From Anaerolineales bacterium (GTDB lineage Bacteria > Chloroflexota > Anaerolineae > Anaerolineales > JABWBV01): a stretch of DNA of 64,000 nt. Location: positions 1-64,000 of the forward strand of contig JACKAX010000008.1 in assembly GCA_020634875.1 (NCBI GenBank), given 5' to 3'. Below, in pieces: positions 41,304 to 49,260 of the stretch. Position 1 is the first letter of the stretch, and each line of letters opens with the position of its first letter. The translations under genes were made by a program, and so were the position numbers. The notes beneath the pieces were generated by a model. It was given only the letters and a program-made list of their open reading frames with translations, was not told the DNA's origin and did no database searches.

Positions 41304-41752
41304 TATGGCAACTTATTCAAATCTGCCAAATCTTTTAATCGCCCACTGGCTTTTTTGTTCTTTTTGAGATTTCCCAAATCAATCAGATTGACTTCCACCC
41401 CATCCAAAACATCTACAATTCGGGCGGGATAACATTCTTCAAACGCCACGCCCGAAATTGAAGTCGTGATTTCAAGGCGCACAGGCGGCACGCCCATCCG
41501 AATGATTTTGTTTTCGTGTAAAAATAAATCTGTATTCAGGTCTGGATGGTCGAAGCCAAATACTTTCAAAACTTCAACAACTTTTTGCGCGTTGTTTGGA
41601 TGAATGGCAATCCAAATATCCATATCCCCCGTTGCGCGAATATAGCCATGATAACTGACCGCATATCCCCCGATCAATAGATAACGAACATCATACTCGT
41701 TCAGTAATTTCAAAAACTCTTTGAAGTCGGGTGGTAATTGGATCGTAGCCAT
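41303..41752 (-). CDS. Nucleotidyltransferase of a two-gene module
   Basis: The 149-residue protein has the nucleotidyltransferase motif LIGGYAVSYHGYIRATGDMD (GG...G.R.T.D.D), as in AbiEii/DUF6036-like enzymes and type IV toxin or antitoxin partners. A helical tail ends in KASGRLKDLADLNKLP. It overlaps the upstream 69-residue gene by 62 bases, so the two are coupled. The module lies between two copies (B and C) of an intergenic repeat. Whether it is a toxin-antitoxin pair is not shown. Confidence 0.75.
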   Translation of the reverse strand: MATIQLPPDFKEFLKLLNEYDVRYLLIGGYAVSYHGYIRATGDMDIWIAIHPNNAQKVVEVLKVFGFDHPDLNTDLFLHENKIIRMGVPPVRLEITTSISGVAFEECYPARIVDVLDGVEVNLIDLGNLKKNKKASGRLKDLADLNKLP

Positions 41753-41900
41753 AAAAAATTTGTCTCAACGTTTCGAGGGCGTCCAATCGTTCGTAAGGGG
41801 TTTTTGAGAGCCAAAAGGCGACTTCGTCATCATCTGCATCTTCAAGGGAAACGATGGAGAAGGCGGTTTTGTCTAACCGGGGAAAGTTGCTTTTTTCCAT
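41691..41900 (-). CDS. Small partner of the nucleotidyltransferase
   Basis: The 69-residue acidic protein (EKSNFPRLDKTAFSIVSLED at its start, TPYERLDALETLRQIFYGYD at its centre, then TTRLQRVFEI) is the kind of short gene often found directly before a nucleotidyltransferase in two-gene cassettes. The ATG at 41900 is chosen over the longer frame start because it begins this conserved segment. It overlaps the next gene in a different frame. No catalytic motif is seen. Confidence 0.62.
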   Translation of the reverse strand: MEKSNFPRLDKTAFSIVSLEDADDDEVAFWLSKTPYERLDALETLRQIFYGYDPITTRLQRVFEITERV

Positions 41901-41918
41901 AGCCCAAGTATAGCACAG

Positions 41919-41970
41919 GCACTTCAAACGGGTTTGACGTATCACGCCTTGAATTCCTAATCATAGGCAA
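41919..41970. repeat. Palindromic intergenic repeat, copy C
   Basis: Reads CTTCAAACGGGTTTGACGTATCA, CTTGAATTCCTAATCATAGGC and shares the CAAACGGGTTT...GTATCA...TGAATTCCTA.TCATAG pattern of copies A and B. It lies between the pdhC terminator and the start region of the nucleotidyltransferase module. Confidence 0.6.
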
Positions 41971-42012
41971 AAAAAGTGCGTCACACCCAATCTGGGTACG
42001 ACGCACTTAAAA
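41968..42012 (-). terminator. Rho-independent terminator after pdhC
   Basis: Arms AAGTGCGTC and GACGCACTT with an inner CCC/GGG stem, followed on the minus strand by an A/T tract. It closes the pdh operon. Confidence 0.82.
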
Positions 42013-42035
42013 AATGTTCTACTTTCTTCGTTCCC

Positions 42036-43286
42036 CTACACCATCAACCTCAACGGCTCTTCCAAATTCTTTGCCAGGGCCTGCATAAACTTCGCCGCTT
42101 CCGCGCCATCGGTCACACGGTGGTCGGCGGAAATGGTCGCTTTCATGCGCCAGCCGATGGCGAGTTGGCCGTCTTTCACGACGGGGACTTGGGCGGCCCC
42201 GCCGAGGGCAAGGATCGCGGCCTCGGGCGGGTTGATGATGGCGATGAAGTCGTCCACGCCATACATGCCGAGGTTGCTGGTCGTGAAGGTCGAACCATCC
42301 ACGTCTTCGGGCTTGACTTTGCCTTCGCGGGCACGTCCGGCCATCGTTTTTACTTCGGTGGCAATCTGGCTGAGAGATTTCTGATCGGCGTCTTTCACCA
42401 CGATGGTGAGCAGACCGGCCTCCACGGCAACGGCGACCCCGATGTTGTAGTGCCCGTGCCGGACGATTTCATTGTTGCCCAGCGAGGCGTTCAGGTTCGG
42501 GAAATCGTGTAGGGTGAGGGCCACCGCTTTGATGATGAAGTCGTTGACGGACAGTTTCACGCCTTTGTCGGCGAGGGCGGCGTTGGCTTGTTCGCGGAGG
42601 GCCATCAGGTTGTCCAGGTTGTAATCGTAGGACACGTAGAAGTGCGGGAAATACTGTTTGGACTCGGTCATCCGGCGGCCAATGGCCTGGCGCAGTTTGG
42701 TGAGCGGGATGGTGGTGTCCTCGCGGGTGGGGGCGGCAAATGCTGGGGCAGGAGCAGGGGAGAAAAGGGGCGCGGGAGCGGGGGAGACGGAAGAAGGGGT
42801 GTAGCTTTCCACGTCTTTCTTGATCACGCGTCCGTTGGGGCCGGTGCCTTTCACTTTGCGGAGGTCAATGCCTTTTTCACGAGCGATGTTCCGGGCGACG
42901 GGGGAGGCGCGGACTCCGTCGGGGAGGCCTTCAACGTCGGGGGCGGGTTCGTCCGCGGGGGTCGCTATCTGCGCGGGCGTGGCAACTACTTCGGGGGCAG
43001 TTTCCTTCTTCGGCGCGGGGGTGCCTGTGGGAACTTCGACTTTTTCACCTTCCGCACCGACAATGGCGATGGGGGCGTTCACGGGGACAATATCCCCTTC
43101 GCTTACCAGATATTGCAGGAGCGTGCCGGAGTGGGATGCTTCCACCTCGACGGTGGCTTTGTCGGTTTCGATTTCAGCGAGTACCTGGCCGCGGTTCACC
43201 TGCCCACCGAGGGGAATGACCCAGCGGACAAGTACGCCTTCGGCCATGTCAAAACCAAGTTTGGGCATGGTGATCGTATCTGCCAT
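42036..43286 (-). CDS. pdhC: Pyruvate dehydrogenase E2 (dihydrolipoamide acetyltransferase)
   Basis: The 416-residue E2 has a lipoyl domain (residues 1-80, attachment Lys in EIETDKATVEVEA), a Pro/Ala-rich linker, a peripheral subunit-binding domain (RASPVARNIAREKGIDLRKV) and a catalytic acetyltransferase domain with ADHRVTDGAEAAKFM (HxxxDG). It transfers the acetyl group to CoA. Its ATG overlaps the pdhB TAA by one base (TAATG). The domain order is that of E2 and not of the 2-oxoglutarate complex, but branched-chain use cannot be excluded. Confidence 0.93.
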   Translation of the reverse strand: MADTITMPKLGFDMAEGVLVRWVIPLGGQVNRGQVLAEIETDKATVEVEASHSGTLLQYLVSEGDIVPVNAPIAIVGAEGEKVEVPTGTPAPKKETAPEVVATPAQIATPADEPAPDVEGLPDGVRASPVARNIAREKGIDLRKVKGTGPNGRVIKKDVESYTPSSVSPAPAPLFSPAPAPAFAAPTREDTTIPLTKLRQAIGRRMTESKQYFPHFYVSYDYNLDNLMALREQANAALADKGVKLSVNDFIIKAVALTLHDFPNLNASLGNNEIVRHGHYNIGVAVAVEAGLLTIVVKDADQKSLSQIATEVKTMAGRAREGKVKPEDVDGSTFTTSNLGMYGVDDFIAIINPPEAAILALGGAAQVPVVKDGQLAIGWRMKATISADHRVTDGAEAAKFMQALAKNLEEPLRLMV

Positions 43287-44260
43287 TACAACACCTCCTT
43301 GACGGCTTTGACGATGTCGGGGATTTGCGGCAAAGCCGATTGTTCGAGGGTCCGGTTATAGGGGAGCGGGACCTCGGTTTGGGCAACGCGTTTGATCGGG
43401 GCGTCCACGTAGTCGAAGGCTTCTTCGTAGATGCGGGTGGCGATTTCGGAACCCACACCAAAGGATTTCCAGCCTTCTTCGACAATGACGGCGCGGTTGG
43501 TTTTCTTGAATGATTCGAGCACTGGTTCCATATCGAGCGGGCGCAGGGTTCGCAGGTCCACGACTTCGATTTCGATGCCTTCTTTGGCGAGTTCGTCGGC
43601 GGCCTGCATGGTGAGTTGAAGGCCGCGGGAGTAGGTAACGACGGTCACGTGCTTGCCGGGGCGTTGGATTTTGGATTTGCCGATTTCGACAGTGTAATCG
43701 CCTTCGGGGACTTCGCCGCGCCACTGGTAGAGCAGAGCGTTTTCGATGAAGAAGATTGGATCGTCGGAGCGGATGGACGCTTTGAGCAGGCCTTTCGCAT
43801 CAGCGGGGGTTCCGGGGGCGACGACTTTCAGGCCGGGGAAGTGGGCGAAAATGGCATCAGGCACCTGGGAATGGGTCGCACCCAACTGGCGTCCGCCGCC
43901 GCCGACGGTGCGGATGACCATCGGGATTTTGAACTGTCCACCGAACATGTAGCGGAGTTTTGCCATTTCGTTGACGATGTGATCCATTGCGGTGAAAGCG
44001 AAGTTGATCGTCATGATTTCCGCGATGGGCCGTTGCCCGACCATCGCCGCGCCAATTGCCGCGCCTACGATGGCGGCTTCGGCAATCGGGGTGTCGCGCA
44101 CCCGGTCGGGGCCAAATTTATCGTAAAAACCGCGGGTGACGGCATAGGTGCCGCCCCACACGCCAATTTCTTCCCCCAACATAAACACGCGTTCATCGCG
44201 TTCCATTTCTTCCATCAATGCTTGCGAGATGGCTTCGCGTACGGTAATGGGTCTTGCCAT
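43286..44260 (-). CDS. pdhB: Pyruvate dehydrogenase E1 component, beta subunit
   Basis: The 324-residue transketolase-like protein carries the E1 beta pyrimidine domain (DERVFMLGEEIGVWGGTYAV, then DTPIAEAAIVGAAIGAAMVG) and the C-terminal transketolase domain (GIEIEVVDLRTLRPLDMEPV). With PdhA it forms the thiamine-diphosphate decarboxylase. The ATG at 44260 is preceded by GGAGAACC; a start four codons upstream lacks an RBS at good spacing. Neighbours are pdhA and pdhC on the same strand. Confidence 0.94.
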   Translation of the reverse strand: MARPITVREAISQALMEEMERDERVFMLGEEIGVWGGTYAVTRGFYDKFGPDRVRDTPIAEAAIVGAAIGAAMVGQRPIAEIMTINFAFTAMDHIVNEMAKLRYMFGGQFKIPMVIRTVGGGGRQLGATHSQVPDAIFAHFPGLKVVAPGTPADAKGLLKASIRSDDPIFFIENALLYQWRGEVPEGDYTVEIGKSKIQRPGKHVTVVTYSRGLQLTMQAADELAKEGIEIEVVDLRTLRPLDMEPVLESFKKTNRAVIVEEGWKSFGVGSEIATRIYEEAFDYVDAPIKRVAQTEVPLPYNRTLEQSALPQIPDIVKAVKEVL

Positions 44261-44362
44261 GAGGTTCTCCAATAATTGGGAAGGGGGGAGAAGGAAGGGG
44301 AAATTAGGAATGGGGCATTAGATTGCCTTCTTCCTCCTTCCTATTGCCTTCTTCCAACTTCC

Positions 44363-45319
44363 TTAGTCTGCATAAATATGTTCGTACAGCGCTTCGGGCG
44401 CAGGTTCGGGGCTGTTTTCGGCGAATTGGACGGCGGCGTCGGCTTCGGCGTTGGCATCTTGCTCAGTTTGGGCAAGTTCGGCTTCACTGGTGATGCCGTT
44501 TTCCAGGATGTATTTCTGGTATTTGCCGATGGGATCGTCTTCCTGCCATTTTTCGATTTCGCTCTTTTCGCGGTAGCGTTCGGGGTCGCCCATCGAGTGG
44601 CCGCGGAAGCGGTAGGTCATAATTTCGAGGAAGTAGGGGCCATTACCCGCGCGGATGTGATCGAGGGCCTTTTTCGAGGCTTCATACACCGCCATCACAT
44701 TCATCCCATCCACCCGTTCGCCAGGGATAGCGTAGCCGCTGAACTTTTGCACCATCTCGGAAACGGCAGACGCCCGTTCAACCGCGGTGCCCATCCCGTA
44801 CTGGTTATTTTCGCAGACCCACAACACGGGCAGTTTCCACACTTTGGACAGGTTCACGGCCTCGTGGAAGAAGCCGATGTTCGTCGCGCCATCGCCAAAC
44901 ATGCAGATGGTGATGCTATCATTTTTGGCATACTGGTCGCCGAGGGCCATGCCGGACGCCAGGGGCAGGTGCGCGCCGACGATGGCGTGCCCGCCCCAAA
45001 AGTTTTTGTTCACGTCCGCCATGTGCATGGAGCCGCCTTTGCCTTGTGAACAACCAGTGGCTTTACCGAGTAGTTCGGCCATGACTTCGTTGGCGGTGAG
45101 ACCACAGTTAATGGCAACGCCGTGGTCACGATAAGCGGTGATCACGCGGTCTTGGGGCTTGCGGGCGGCGATCAGGCCGGTGCTCACGGCTTCCTGCCCA
45201 ATGTATAGGTGCAAAAAGCCGCCGATTTTCCCTTGCTGGTAAAGTTCTGCCGCACGTTCTTCCAGGCGGCGGATGAGTACCATCTGATGGTACAGGTCTA
45301 AATGGTTTTGTTTTTCCAT
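44363..45319 (-). CDS. pdhA: Pyruvate dehydrogenase E1 component, alpha subunit
   Basis: The 318-residue E1 alpha has the thiamine-diphosphate motif GDGATNIGFFHEAVNLSKVW then CENNQ, the RDHG segment near residue 65 and a YRFRGHSMGDPERYR phosphorylation-loop-like region. It decarboxylates pyruvate with PdhB. It is the first gene of a three-gene operon pdhA-pdhB-pdhC. No dihydrolipoamide dehydrogenase (E3) gene is in the window. An extended -10 box and a LacI-type operator lie upstream. Confidence 0.94.
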   Translation of the reverse strand: MEKQNHLDLYHQMVLIRRLEERAAELYQQGKIGGFLHLYIGQEAVSTGLIAARKPQDRVITAYRDHGVAINCGLTANEVMAELLGKATGCSQGKGGSMHMADVNKNFWGGHAIVGAHLPLASGMALGDQYAKNDSITICMFGDGATNIGFFHEAVNLSKVWKLPVLWVCENNQYGMGTAVERASAVSEMVQKFSGYAIPGERVDGMNVMAVYEASKKALDHIRAGNGPYFLEIMTYRFRGHSMGDPERYREKSEIEKWQEDDPIGKYQKYILENGITSEAELAQTEQDANAEADAAVQFAENSPEPAPEALYEHIYAD

Positions 45320-45470
45320 AGAAAAACCTCCCGGGGGTGAAATTTGTTATTTGTCATTTCGTATTTGTTATTTTTTATTTGGGATGTAACCGATACGAAA
45401 TACGATAAACGTTCAAAAAATATCCGTACAGCTAAACACCGGGATTGTCCCAACGTTACACAGGACAAAG

Positions 45471-45484
45471 TGGAACCGGTTACA
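45471..45484 (-). promoter_or_regulatory. LacI-type operator at the pdhA promoter
   Basis: TGGAACCGGTTACA is a near-perfect palindrome (six of seven pairs) with a central CCGG, the layout of many LacI-family operators. It lies 15 bases downstream of the -10 box at 45499-45504, so a bound repressor would block the first bases transcribed. The regulator is not in the window. Confidence 0.5.
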
Positions 45485-45498
45485 AGTTAATCCGGCGA

Positions 45499-45504
45499 AT
45501 TATA
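45499..45504 (-). promoter_or_regulatory. Extended -10 promoter for pdhA
   Basis: On the minus strand TTTGGTATAAT contains TGnTATAAT, an extended -10 element that can work without a strong -35 (none is evident). Transcription would start near 45492, giving a leader of about 170 bases before pdhA. Confidence 0.5.
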
Positions 45505-45569
45505 CCAAATACAAGAGCGACGACGACAGAAATTGGCCTTTGAGCGAGGAAAGGGGTGGGATTAAGTAT

Positions 45570-45682
45570 CTATCCGAAAAATTATGTAGTCTAGGGGCTT
45601 GTCCCCGCCCACGGAGGGTATGTCCTCGCCCACAAGGGGCTTATCCCTGCCCACAACGGGCTACGCTACATCTTTCGGATAG
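45570..45682. repeat. Inverted-repeat element enclosing a 21-bp array
   Basis: Outer arms CTATCCGAAAAATTATGTAG (45570-45589) and CTACATCTTTCGGATAG (45666-45682) are inverted copies. Inside are three exact-length 21-base units (45595, 45616, 45637) of the form GGGCTTGTCCCCGCCCAC plus three bases, and a partial fourth. The units differ at a few positions. Confidence 0.78.
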
Positions 45683-45716
45683 GTTTTAAGCCTATCATAC
45701 AAGGACGACAATCCTT

Positions 45717-45763
45717 ATTCTGGCTACGGCAAGGGTCATTCTAGCTACGGCGATAGTCATTCC
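45717..45763. repeat. Second 21-bp array beside the first
   Basis: Two consecutive 21-base units, ATTCTGGCTACGGCAAGGGT plus C and ATTCTAGCTACGGCGATAGT plus C, are followed by ATTCC of a third. They match at 17 of 21 positions. Their sequence is unrelated to the array at 45595-45660. Confidence 0.6.
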
Positions 45764-45788
45764 CATAAATTCCACCTTCCCGTGCGGG

Positions 45789-45886
45789 TAAAAACCGAGT
45801 TTTTGCTATCCAAGCGAGATACTCTTGCTTTTTAGTCACTCAATAAGCGAGAAACATTTGCTTTTAGGGAAAAAACTCGGTTTTTC
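45789..45886. repeat. Short TIR-bounded element, copy 2 (AAAAACCGAGTTTTT family)
   Basis: Bounded by AAAAACCGAGTTTTT (45790-45804) and AAAAACTCGGTTTTT (45871-45885). Its interior read backwards (AAAAGCAAATGTTTCTCG) matches the interior of copy 1 at 11197-11291, so this is a real second copy in inverted orientation and not a chance hairpin. Confidence 0.75.
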
Positions 45887-45910
45887 AGGCATGAGTTATA
45901 TAATGTCTTT

Positions 45911-47974
45911 GTGTTTAAAAAGACCTTTCTCCCCCTCCTGTTGATTTCCCTCCTCGCCGCGTGCACTACCGCCACGCCCACTGTCACACCCCTGGCAATT
46001 ACCCCGCACTTCTTCACCCCCCCCGTGGAAACGCCCACGCCCCTCCCGCAGGGAACGCTTCGCCCCACACCAACCTTCCTGCCGACCTCTACCTCGCAAC
46101 TTCCCACCCCTCTGCCGTTTACCCCCGCCCCGTTCCCCACCCTCGCCCCGGATGCCCTCTCCCCGCAAAACGCGGCGAGCATGAGACAACTCACCCAGTG
46201 GAGCAAGGGCCGGATTAACGGTTTTGTGCTTTCGCCAGATGGAAAAAAGCTGATCCTTGCCACCACCACGGGGATTCATGTATACGACGCGGACACCCTG
46301 ACCCAAACGCAAAGCCTGGCCCAAAATGCCTGGATCAGCCAGGTCGCCATCCACCCAGATGGGGATACGCTCGCGGTTGCTTATTTCAACATGGTCGAAA
46401 TCTGGTCGCTGAAGGCGGGCGTTAAACTGTTCACCTTGACCGGGCACACTGACCTGGTCAGCGCGCTTGCGTTTAATGGAGACGGACGTTTCCTTGCCAC
46501 CGCCGCCGAAAACACCGATAACGTAGTGCGCCTGTGGGATGTTTCGACCGGGCAATTGCTCCGCCAGTTGCTCAACCCCCAAAACGGCGTAAATGCCCTG
46601 GCCTTTGCCCCCGATGGCACCACCCTCGCAGGCGGGGATGGCAACGGCAGTATCTTTTTTTGGAATGTGGTAAATGGAGAAACGCTGTTGGGTTTGCAAG
46701 GACACGCGAATAGCGTGACCGCGTTGGCTTTTTCACCGGACGGGTTGTTCCTCGCCTCAGGCAGCGCCGCGCCGGAGAGTCAGGTGAAAATCTGGCAGCT
46801 TTCGATTGGGCAGGTGGTGAAAACGCTCGTGGGACACACCAATACCGTCGTGCGGGTGGCGTATTCGCCGGACGGGGCGCGGGTGGTTTCCGCGAGCCTG
46901 GATCACACCGCGCGGGTGTGGAATCCGGCGGAAGGATTTTTGGTGACGAGTTTGGAAGGGTATCCGAGTGCGTTGGTGGGGGTGGCGTACCGCACGAGCG
47001 GGGGAAAACTTTCGGTGGTCACGGGGAACGCGCAGGAGGTCCGCGTCTGGGACACGGAGACGAATGAGGCGGTCAACACGTTGGGGGGGTATTCCGTATG
47101 GGTCGGGCGAGTCGCGTTCATCCCCGAGGGGTTGGTCGCGGCAGAGAGTTATGAAAATTATTTGGAATTTCAGAATATCAACGCGGTGTTGGATGGGAAC
47201 ATGACCGCGGGAACGCCATCAGTGAGCTTTAACGGGCATACGAACCTGATCAACGCAATTTTGGTCAGCCCAGACGGGCACACGCTGGCCTCGACGGGGT
47301 GGGATGGCACGGCGCGGCTGTGGGATACTTCGACGGGCGCGCTGCTGCATACACTCGTGGGGCATCAGGCGATGGTGTGGACGGGCGCGTTTAGCCCCGA
47401 CGGAACCCGGCTGGCGACAGGCAGTATGACGGACATTCGCCTGTGGGAAGTGCAGACCGGGCAGCCGCTCATCACGCTCATCGGCCACGCGAGTTGGGTG
47501 ACGGCGCTGGCATTTTCCCCGGACGGGCGGTATCTGGCGTCGGCAAGTTTTCAGGAAGTGTGGGTGTGGGACGCGCACACGGGGCAGCGGTTGTTGCAGA
47601 TTTCCGGGCATCCGCAGTGGGTGTCCAGCCTGGCGTTTTCTCCTGATAGCCAGCAGTTGGTGACGGGCGGGGGTGCGGACGATTATACGATCCGAGTTTT
47701 TGAAATGCCTACCGGGCGTGGGCTGACCGTGCTAACCGGACATAAAAACGTGGTCGGCGGGCTGGCATTCAACCCCGACGGGTCGCTGCTCGCCTCCGGG
47801 GATCGGGATGGGGTCATCCGGGTGTGGGATGCGAAGACGTTTCAACTGCTCACGGAGTTGACCGGGCACGCGCTTTGGGCGGATACGCTGGTGTTCAGTC
47901 CCGATGGGAAGGTGTTGGTGTCGGGGGGATTGGATGGGACGGTGCGGGTGTGGGGGGTGATGAGTGATAAGTGA
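45911..47974 (+). CDS. WD40-repeat lipoprotein
   Basis: The 687-residue protein has a lipobox (LLISLLAACTT), a Pro/Thr-rich linker to about residue 85 and about 13-14 WD40-type repeats, for example LVGHTNTVVRVAYSPDGARV and LTGHALWADTLVFSPDGKVL. It probably forms one or two beta propellers outside the cytoplasm and acts as a scaffold. GTG at 45911 starts the signal peptide. The gene starts 25 bases after the TIR-bounded element. Partners are unknown. Confidence 0.85.
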   Translation: MFKKTFLPLLLISLLAACTTATPTVTPLAITPHFFTPPVETPTPLPQGTLRPTPTFLPTSTSQLPTPLPFTPAPFPTLAPDALSPQNAASMRQLTQWSKGRINGFVLSPDGKKLILATTTGIHVYDADTLTQTQSLAQNAWISQVAIHPDGDTLAVAYFNMVEIWSLKAGVKLFTLTGHTDLVSALAFNGDGRFLATAAENTDNVVRLWDVSTGQLLRQLLNPQNGVNALAFAPDGTTLAGGDGNGSIFFWNVVNGETLLGLQGHANSVTALAFSPDGLFLASGSAAPESQVKIWQLSIGQVVKTLVGHTNTVVRVAYSPDGARVVSASLDHTARVWNPAEGFLVTSLEGYPSALVGVAYRTSGGKLSVVTGNAQEVRVWDTETNEAVNTLGGYSVWVGRVAFIPEGLVAAESYENYLEFQNINAVLDGNMTAGTPSVSFNGHTNLINAILVSPDGHTLASTGWDGTARLWDTSTGALLHTLVGHQAMVWTGAFSPDGTRLATGSMTDIRLWEVQTGQPLITLIGHASWVTALAFSPDGRYLASASFQEVWVWDAHTGQRLLQISGHPQWVSSLAFSPDSQQLVTGGGADDYTIRVFEMPTGRGLTVLTGHKNVVGGLAFNPDGSLLASGDRDGVIRVWDAKTFQLLTELTGHALWADTLVFSPDGKVLVSGGLDGTVRVWGVMSDK

Positions 47975-48010
47975 TGCAGTGATAAGTTTTCACACCAGAG
48001 GAGATAAGAA

Positions 48011-49195
48011 ATGACCAGACAGTTTGGTAGCCCTTATATGATTAGTCAGGGCACGGTATACAAATTGCAGCGGGAAACAGGTGTTTTTAGCGAGGATTTG
48101 TTACAGGATTTTATCTTTAACCATCATCACATCCTTCCCATTCACGAGATTGAAGGGGCGTTTGGCCCGTTGATTCCTGTTTGTCGTGAACTTCCTACAA
48201 AAGTGGGGCCGGTGGATATTGCTTTTATTAATGCAAATGGCTTGTTAACCCTGGTTGAGTGTAAGTTATGGAAAAATCCAGAGGCGCGGCGTGAAGTGGT
48301 TGGGCAAATTCTGGATTACGCCAAAGAAATCAGCCAGTGGTCATACGAAAATTTGGAAAGCGCTATTCGACGCGCAAAAAAGCCGACGGTGGAATCACTT
48401 TATCAATGGGTTGCATCTCAAGCCGAAGAGGTGGATGAGCGGGATTTTATTGATAGTGTTTCGCAAAATCTACGACGGGGGCGATTTCTCTTGTTGATTA
48501 CTGGGGATGGGATTCGAGAGAACATGGAACAAATGGCTGAGTTTCTCGAAAGGTATGCCCATCTCAATTTTAGTTTTGCACTTTTAGAAGTAGGAATATA
48601 TCAACTTCCCGTAGACGAAGGATATTTTGTACAACCCAGGCTTCTTACACATACGGTGGAAAGTGTTCGTGCCGTAGTTAAGATCGAAAACGATCAAATT
48701 GTGGTTATGCCAGAAGAAGAGAAGCCCTCACGTCTTGCGAAAAGAAGGGAGAAGATTAGTGAGCAGGTTTTCTTTGAAGAACTGAATGCTGAGCCTTCCA
48801 TAAAGTTGCAGTTGAAGAAGTTTTTTGAACAAGTAGAGAACATGGGGATGTTTGTGCAACCAGGGGATGACTCAATGATCATTAAATCGGATATTCCGCA
48901 ATGGAATTTTGGAATTTTTACCAGAAGAGGTGATTTTTACAACCGTGGAATTGCATCAAGTGCCGAAGAAGCAGGACACCCTGAGCTTGGTGCAGAATAC
49001 CTGCATGGTCTAGCTGGCTTACTTACAAATGGCTATGTTCTGAAAGGCAAAGGCCCTTTTCAGCGGACTGTCAAGATAAAAGATGGCAAAAAAGATCGCT
49101 ATGCAACGATTGCCGAATTAATGGCGATTCAAGACCCGTGGCTTGCGCTTATTGAAAAAACCTTGAATCAAATGGCAAGTATTGAAACTGAATAA
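48011..49195 (+). CDS. PD-(D/E)XK nuclease family protein
   Basis: The 394-residue protein has the nuclease core visible: Glu28 (FSEDLLQDFI), Asp69 (GPVDIAFINANG), Glu83-Cys84-Lys85 (LVECKLWKNP) and Gln99 in REVVGQILDYAKEI. The C-terminal 170 residues form a second domain of unknown type (from EQVFFEELNAEPSIKLQLKK). Such proteins act in repair, restriction or as uncharacterised DUF nucleases. It lies downstream of the WD40 gene but seems an independent unit. No methylase partner is seen. Confidence 0.75.
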   Translation: MTRQFGSPYMISQGTVYKLQRETGVFSEDLLQDFIFNHHHILPIHEIEGAFGPLIPVCRELPTKVGPVDIAFINANGLLTLVECKLWKNPEARREVVGQILDYAKEISQWSYENLESAIRRAKKPTVESLYQWVASQAEEVDERDFIDSVSQNLRRGRFLLLITGDGIRENMEQMAEFLERYAHLNFSFALLEVGIYQLPVDEGYFVQPRLLTHTVESVRAVVKIENDQIVVMPEEEKPSRLAKRREKISEQVFFEELNAEPSIKLQLKKFFEQVENMGMFVQPGDDSMIIKSDIPQWNFGIFTRRGDFYNRGIASSAEEAGHPELGAEYLHGLAGLLTNGYVLKGKGPFQRTVKIKDGKKDRYATIAELMAIQDPWLALIEKTLNQMASIETE

Positions 49196-49260
49196 AAAGG
49201 TCTTGTGTAGATTTCAAAGGCGCGGTAGTCTTGATAAAAATATTATCAGGAGACTTCATT

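Larger units (their letters stand above)
45320..45910. other. Repeat-rich intergenic region between pdhA and the WD40 gene
   Basis: This 591-base gap holds the pdhA promoter and operator (45471-45504), two separate 21-bp arrays (45595-45660 and 45717-45763) and a TIR-bounded element (45789-45886). AAATAACAAAT-type direct repeats lie next to pdhA (about 45340-45385). No gene is evident. Confidence 0.7.

Noticed and set aside
45340..45385. AAATAACAAAT-type short repeats next to pdhA as a CRISPR or array
   Set aside because: The units are short, AT-rich and without regular spacers, so they look like simple low-complexity sequence.
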